Positions 6,552 to 9,547 of a stretch of DNA of 9,547 nucleotides are shown here, in pieces. Location: the NCBI GenBank assembly GCA_001801515.1, contig MGXX01000056.1:18179-27725 (forward strand). The letters run 5' to 3'. The notes under the pieces are model-generated. The model did not search any database and had not been told where the DNA came from. It was given only the letters and a program-made list of their open reading frames with translations. The position numbers and the translations under genes were made by a program. The stretch's first letter is position 1. Each line of letters begins with the position of its first letter. The stretch comes from Gammaproteobacteria bacterium RIFCSPHIGHO2_12_FULL_38_11. Its GTDB lineage: Bacteria; Pseudomonadota; Gammaproteobacteria; Coxiellales; Coxiellaceae.

Positions 6552-7352
6552 TTAAACTACTCCCTCCTGATGAAGCGATTTTAAATAACCGATAGCTGAA
6601 CCTCTGTTGTCTGTTCGAGGCTCTGGACACTTATTTTCAAGAATAAACTGTAGCACATCGGTCATGGAAAATCTTGGGTTACGTTTATAAAAATGCTTTA
6701 AAATAGAAGAAATAACTTCAAAATCGTAAGGCTCATCTAAGCTCAATAATAGATTATTTAACTTTTCTAATTGAGGAAATCCAAATTCAGTTGGTGTATT
6801 CTCTAACTCTAGATATTTGCTATGAAATAGCTCGGGATGTGATTTTATAAACGGAGTAACATGCTCCCGCTCCGAAGGTTTGTTGGCTGCTAACACTGTT
6901 TTCTTCAAAACCTCAAAGCTGAATATTTCAGCATTAAAACCATCAGGAAAACTTTCTCCCAATCCAGCATAATCGAGGTGTCCTTCTCTAAAAAAATACA
7001 AAAGTTTTGAAAGAAAAGTGGGATCAACTAAAGGACAATCCGCTGTAATCCTAAATATAGGATTTGGAACTCTTCCAGTAATCTTTTGAACAAATAACGC
7101 AGCCTCCAAATATCGTTTTAAAACATCCGCCTCGGATCCGCGATAACATAAGAGCCCTGCCTGATTGCAAAATTCAAGAACCTGATCGTCTTCTGGTAAT
7201 TCAGAAGTCGCAACAATAATATTTTCAATTTTATTGCAGAGGCGAACACGTTCGTAAACGTAGTATAAAATAGGCTTGCCCATTACTAGAGCTAATATTT
7301 TGCCAGGAAGACGCGAAGATCTCATTCGTGCTTGAATGATTGCTGTAACCAT
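6552..7352 (-). CDS. SpsF-like cytidylyltransferase
   Basis: The 266-residue protein belongs to the cytidylyltransferase family typified by SpsF of spore-coat polysaccharide clusters. Motifs in order: nucleotide-binding AIIQARMRSSRLPGK (4-18), IVATS (46-50), RGSEADVLKRY (71-81), RITADCPLVDP (101-111), DYAG (127-130) and EREHVTPF (161-168). The set is complete. It is predicted to transfer CMP from CTP to a sugar, sugar acid or polyol phosphate; the substrates of this subfamily are poorly known. GGAG at 7365-7362 sits 9 nt before the ATG. The gene lies 40 nt after the aminotransferase, and its final codons hold the SD of the next gene. It is the second nucleotidyltransferase in the cluster, so two different activated building blocks are likely. 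Confidence 0.88.
   Translation of the reverse strand: MVTAIIQARMRSSRLPGKILALVMGKPILYYVYERVRLCNKIENIIVATSELPEDDQVLEFCNQAGLLCYRGSEADVLKRYLEAALFVQKITGRVPNPIFRITADCPLVDPTFLSKLLYFFREGHLDYAGLGESFPDGFNAEIFSFEVLKKTVLAANKPSEREHVTPFIKSHPELFHSKYLELENTPTEFGFPQLEKLNNLLLSLDEPYDFEVISSILKHFYKRNPRFSMTDVLQFILENKCPEPRTDNRGSAIGYLKSLHQEGVV
6560..6568 (-). promoter_or_regulatory. Ribosome binding site inside the upstream gene's last codons
   Basis: The minus strand reads AGGAGGGAG here, encoding part of the HQEGVV C-terminus of the SpsF-like protein. It ends 10 nt before the ATG at 6549. It fixes the start of the Gfo/Idh/MocA gene and indicates coupled expression of the pair. Confidence 0.75.
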
Positions 7353-7392
7353 AATAAAGATCTCCGTGAGTTAATCTTTTCGCCCTATACAT

Positions 7393-8721
7393 TCATTCTT
7401 TAGTCAATCGCACAAATCCTTGATGCGCCAAAGGTGTCAACAATGATTTTTCAAGATTGTCTTCAGTAAGCTCCTGAAACACCGCATCTACCGCTGCACC
7501 GTATGCTATAACATCAGACAATTGATGAGCGAATGCTGGTTTAAATTGCCTAAATCCTAAAAAACCTCTTTCCAACATTTTTACTGTAAATAAAGTTTGT
7601 AGTAATCGATTGTCTGATCTGTTAAATACGAAAGCCCCCAATGTTGCCAAACCAGAAACTTGTATTGGCAATCCATTTTTCTCTGCTGCCTGGATCCAGA
7701 TTTGCTTAACCTGTTGTCCAATTGAAATGATATGACGATCAACTTTTTTACTGATATATTTATTTATCGTGGCTAATGCTGCTGTTGGTCCAATTCGCTC
7801 TGTCCAATTGGTGCTAGAAATAAATGTTTTTTGTGCTGCCTGCATGACAGGCTCTATGCCGAGAATAGCCGCCATCGCGTATCCATTTGCAATAGATTTT
7901 GCAAATACAGCCATATCTGGATTCACACCATATCTTAGGTGAATACCGCCAGCGCACAGTCGAAACCCGCTGGTAATTTCATCAAAAATAAGCACCGCAC
8001 CGATTTCATGTGCAAGTTCTTTCAGTGCCTGTAAATCAACTTTTGGTGCATCTTCTCCACGTGCTGGTTCAACAACGATTGCAGCGATTTGTTTTTCTTT
8101 TCCCTTTACGACACTTCTTAAATTTTCAATGTCATTAAAATGAAATGATAAGGCAGTCCCATGTAATCCGCGAGGAATGCCGTTAGGAGCCAATCCCGGC
8201 ATGAGTTGGCCGTCTAAAGCATCCTCCTCAGCAAGGTTTGCTGCAAGATACCAATCTTGCCAACCATGATACCCACTAAACAACACTATTTCACGTTTCG
8301 TAGCAGCACGTGCAACACGAATGGCCACTGCCATTGCCTCGCCACCGCTGCGCGTATAGCGAACCATTTGTGCCCATGGATGAAGTTCAAGGAGTAATTC
8401 AGCTAGCGCTATTTCTTCAGGACAATTTAGCGAGGAAGAGTTTCCTTTCTTGATGGTCTCGATGACAGCTTGATCGACATCATCATCTGCATAACCCAAA
8501 ATATTTGCGCCAATACCCATGATTGACATATCAATATATTCTTGACCATCAAGATCCCACACCCGACAACCTTTGGCTTTATCATAATAGGCTGGCCAAA
8601 CATCAGGCGCAAACATTTCGGGGCGTTTGGATAATAATTGCGTGCCTCCCGGAATTAAGGATTTGGCTTTGTTGTATAATTCAATTCCTTTTAGCGATAT
8701 TTTATGTCTAACTATTGACAT
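7393..8721 (-). CDS. Class III PLP aminotransferase, glutamate-1-semialdehyde aminotransferase-like
   Basis: The 442-residue protein is of normal length for fold-type I, class III PLP enzymes. It shows GGTQLLSKRPE (25-35), RYTRSGGEAMAVAIRVARAA (121-140), the cofactor-stacking YHGW (151-154), Glu218 of the VEPARGE segment, FDEITSGFR with Asp247, and FAKSIANG with the Schiff-base Lys275. STNWTERIGP (303-312) is typical of the GSA-like branch. True HemL makes 5-aminolevulinate. The operon with SpsF-like, Gfo/Idh/MocA and ABC genes instead suggests amination or amine migration on a sugar or small carbonyl precursor for a surface glycan. AAGGAT (8734-8729) lies 7 nt before the ATG. It is the first gene of the minus operon, directly after the palindromic element. 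Housekeeping HemL is less likely but cannot be excluded without alignment. Confidence 0.9.
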   Translation of the reverse strand: MSIVRHKISLKGIELYNKAKSLIPGGTQLLSKRPEMFAPDVWPAYYDKAKGCRVWDLDGQEYIDMSIMGIGANILGYADDDVDQAVIETIKKGNSSSLNCPEEIALAELLLELHPWAQMVRYTRSGGEAMAVAIRVARAATKREIVLFSGYHGWQDWYLAANLAEEDALDGQLMPGLAPNGIPRGLHGTALSFHFNDIENLRSVVKGKEKQIAAIVVEPARGEDAPKVDLQALKELAHEIGAVLIFDEITSGFRLCAGGIHLRYGVNPDMAVFAKSIANGYAMAAILGIEPVMQAAQKTFISSTNWTERIGPTAALATINKYISKKVDRHIISIGQQVKQIWIQAAEKNGLPIQVSGLATLGAFVFNRSDNRLLQTLFTVKMLERGFLGFRQFKPAFAHQLSDVIAYGAAVDAVFQELTEDNLEKSLLTPLAHQGFVRLTKE

Positions 8722-8785
8722 AGTCTTTATCCTTCTTATCCACTGCCAGCAGTTCCCGCTAAGAACGCGGGAACCGCTTTGTTTG

Positions 8786-8791
8786 TATATA
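8786..8791 (-). promoter_or_regulatory. Weak -10 candidate for the aminotransferase operon
   Basis: TATATA lies inside the palindromic element, about 65 nt before the aminotransferase start. It is the only plausible -10 in the gap. I find no convincing -35 at 16-18 nt, so the operon may instead be transcribed from further upstream, through the element. Confidence 0.2.
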
Positions 8792-8820
8792 TGCTACGCA
8801 GAAGCAAAGCTTCTGCTTGC

Positions 8821-8856
8821 ACCTAAGGGGGAGAATCGCGATTCTCCCCCTTAGGT
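8821..8856. repeat. Perfect 36-bp palindrome
   Basis: The half-site ACCTAAGGGGGAGAATCG is followed with no spacer by its exact reverse complement. As RNA it would form a 16-bp stem with a CGCG loop. As DNA it could extrude a cruciform or bind a dimeric protein. No T-run follows on either strand, so it is not a typical rho-independent terminator. Confidence 0.9.
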
Positions 8857-8887
8857 AACCCCCATCGCGTAAGGTTAGCGGGAACAG

Positions 8888-9547
8888 CTAATCCACCGCA
8901 CTTATAGTGAAACGACATGGTAAGAGTTTTCCTCCAGAGTGGGCAGTATCATCTAATTCACTCAATGAAAAAGACAGTCGCATTAAATATTTATCTCGCA
9001 AACAATAATGCTTCAACATTGGAGAAACAGCACACACTGAGGGATCCCAATAAATAAATAGCTTTTTATCTTTTGCATCGACCAACACAAGGCGGCCATC
9101 GGTTGCGCCCAATGCTGTTGTGCTAGAAACAAGCGTTGAGACTGCTGCTCCATGGTTTATCTCATCGCGATCGATATTGAAATTTTCTAACATCGGCCCA
9201 CCGTTTTTACAAGTTATTTTAATCGGTAAAAAGAACGTTTCGGGATTAAAAGTAAATAGTCCAACACGCACAATGCCTTTAGGACGCTCAAAATCATGAA
9301 AACAGTATTGAACATTGATTTCTTCAAGCGTTGAGTGAATCGTGATGATTTTTTCGATCATTCCCAACTTTGTTTGAATCTGTGCAGAAATCGATATTTT
9401 ATCTTCATATTGTTGTATTATTGGCTTGACCCATTCTAAATCCGTCACACGGATACTCGCCGCTGGCACTTCGATTAGAATACCGCCTGAATAATAATCG
9501 ACACCAAATTCAATGGAATTAAAAAATCCTTGTGCTAAAGTTACTAA
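8888..9547 (-). CDS. C-terminal 219 residues of an unrecognised protein, cut by the right window edge
   Basis: The frame stays open to the window edge, so this is a gene's 3' part. An internal GTG at 9469 is not the start, because the same frame continues upstream with coding-like residues (SIEFGVDYYSGGILIEVPAA). No transmembrane segment is visible. Alternating hydrophobic residues and many Gly and Asp suggest a mostly beta, sandwich-like domain. Recognisable stretches include DFERPKGIVRVGLFTF, CKNGGPMLENF, LVSSTTALGATDGRLVLVDA and FSLSELDDTAHSGG. They give me a faint impression of C-terminal domains of carbohydrate-active enzymes, but I cannot name a family. It ends with TAG at 8890-8888, 2 nt before the palindromic element. 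Confidence 0.75.
   Translation of the reverse strand, partial: LVTLAQGFFNSIEFGVDYYSGGILIEVPAASIRVTDLEWVKPIIQQYEDKISISAQIQTKLGMIEKIITIHSTLEEINVQYCFHDFERPKGIVRVGLFTFNPETFFLPIKITCKNGGPMLENFNIDRDEINHGAAVSTLVSSTTALGATDGRLVLVDAKDKKLFIYWDPSVCAVSPMLKHYCLRDKYLMRLSFSLSELDDTAHSGGKLLPCRFTISAVD

Larger units (their letters stand above)
8752..8885. repeat. Compact palindromic element with 11-bp terminal inverted repeats
   Basis: The 134-bp block is bounded by perfect inverted repeats GTTCCCGCTAA (8752-8762) and TTAGCGGGAAC (8875-8885). Inside are a GTTCCCGC/GCGGGAAC hairpin (8752-8759 with 8767-8774, 7-nt loop), a GCAGAAGC/GCTTCTGC hairpin (8798-8805 with 8809-8816, 3-nt loop), and a perfect 36-bp palindrome (8821-8856). 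It is richer in G and C than the flanking genes. It fills nearly all of the 166-nt gap between the aminotransferase gene and the right-hand gene, starting 2 nt past the latter's stop. I see no clear target-site duplication and no coding content. It looks like a dispersed intergenic palindromic (MITE- or REP-like) element that may also act as an RNA processing or termination signal. Confidence 0.75.

Noticed and set aside
6550..6630. Longer N-terminus for the Gfo/Idh/MocA protein
   Set aside because: It would place 27 non-family residues before the Rossmann strand and overlap the SpsF-like gene; the SD supports ATG 6549.
7393..8721. Housekeeping hemL
   Set aside because: The enzyme family matches, but the operon partners are glycan genes and the sequence resembles the GSA-like branch seen in polysaccharide clusters, so I did not assign the symbol.
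8427..8854. Short frames overlapping the aminotransferase gene and palindromic element
   Set aside because: They are shadows of the aminotransferase coding frame or run through the palindromes, without ribosome sites or recognisable protein.
8821..8856. Rho-independent terminator
   Set aside because: The stem is long and perfect, but no run of T follows on either strand.
8752..8885. CRISPR array or tRNA gene
   Set aside because: There are no regularly spaced direct repeats with unique spacers, and the hairpins do not form a cloverleaf with the conserved tRNA bases.

Overview
The window is part of a bacterial surface-glycan (LPS, capsule or glycoprotein glycan) gene cluster. The DNA is AT-rich, genes are tightly packed, and starts carry ordinary Shine-Dalgarno sites. 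This suggests a Gram-negative, probably an AT-rich proteobacterium. The sequence alone does not fix the genus.

Layout: (1) 1-217, minus strand, the start of an unrecognised gene running off the left edge. (2) 218-515, a divergent intergenic region with a hairpin, a 30-codon small ORF behind a strong SD, and a consensus TATAAT box. (3) 516-3757, a plus-strand operon of four genes: a P-loop/sulfotransferase-like protein, a TylF-like methyltransferase, a NeuA-type cytidylyltransferase and an HpcH/HpaI aldolase. The last three are joined by an ATGA overlap and an 8-nt overlap. (4) 3764-8721, a minus-strand operon, transcribed in the order class III (GSA-like) aminotransferase, SpsF-like cytidylyltransferase, Gfo/Idh/MocA protein, ABC exporter/flippase. 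It converges on the first operon with a 6-nt gap. (5) 8752-8885, a compact element made of inverted repeats, with a perfect 36-bp palindrome at its core. (6) 8888-9547, minus strand, the C-terminal part of an unrecognised protein that enters from the right edge.

Working model (inference): the aldolase could build a 2-keto-3-deoxy sugar acid from pyruvate and an aldehyde, and the translationally coupled NeuA-type enzyme could activate it as a CMP-sugar. The aminotransferase, Gfo/Idh/MocA protein and SpsF-like enzyme could make and activate a second, aminated building block. The methyltransferase and sulfotransferase-like protein would decorate the product, and the ABC protein would move lipid-linked or finished glycan across the inner membrane. 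No NeuB-type (PEP-dependent) synthase is present in the window. That absence makes the aldolase-cytidylyltransferase pair the most interesting functional hypothesis. Two enzymes depart from their families at expected active-site positions: the Gfo/Idh/MocA protein and the TylF-like methyltransferase.
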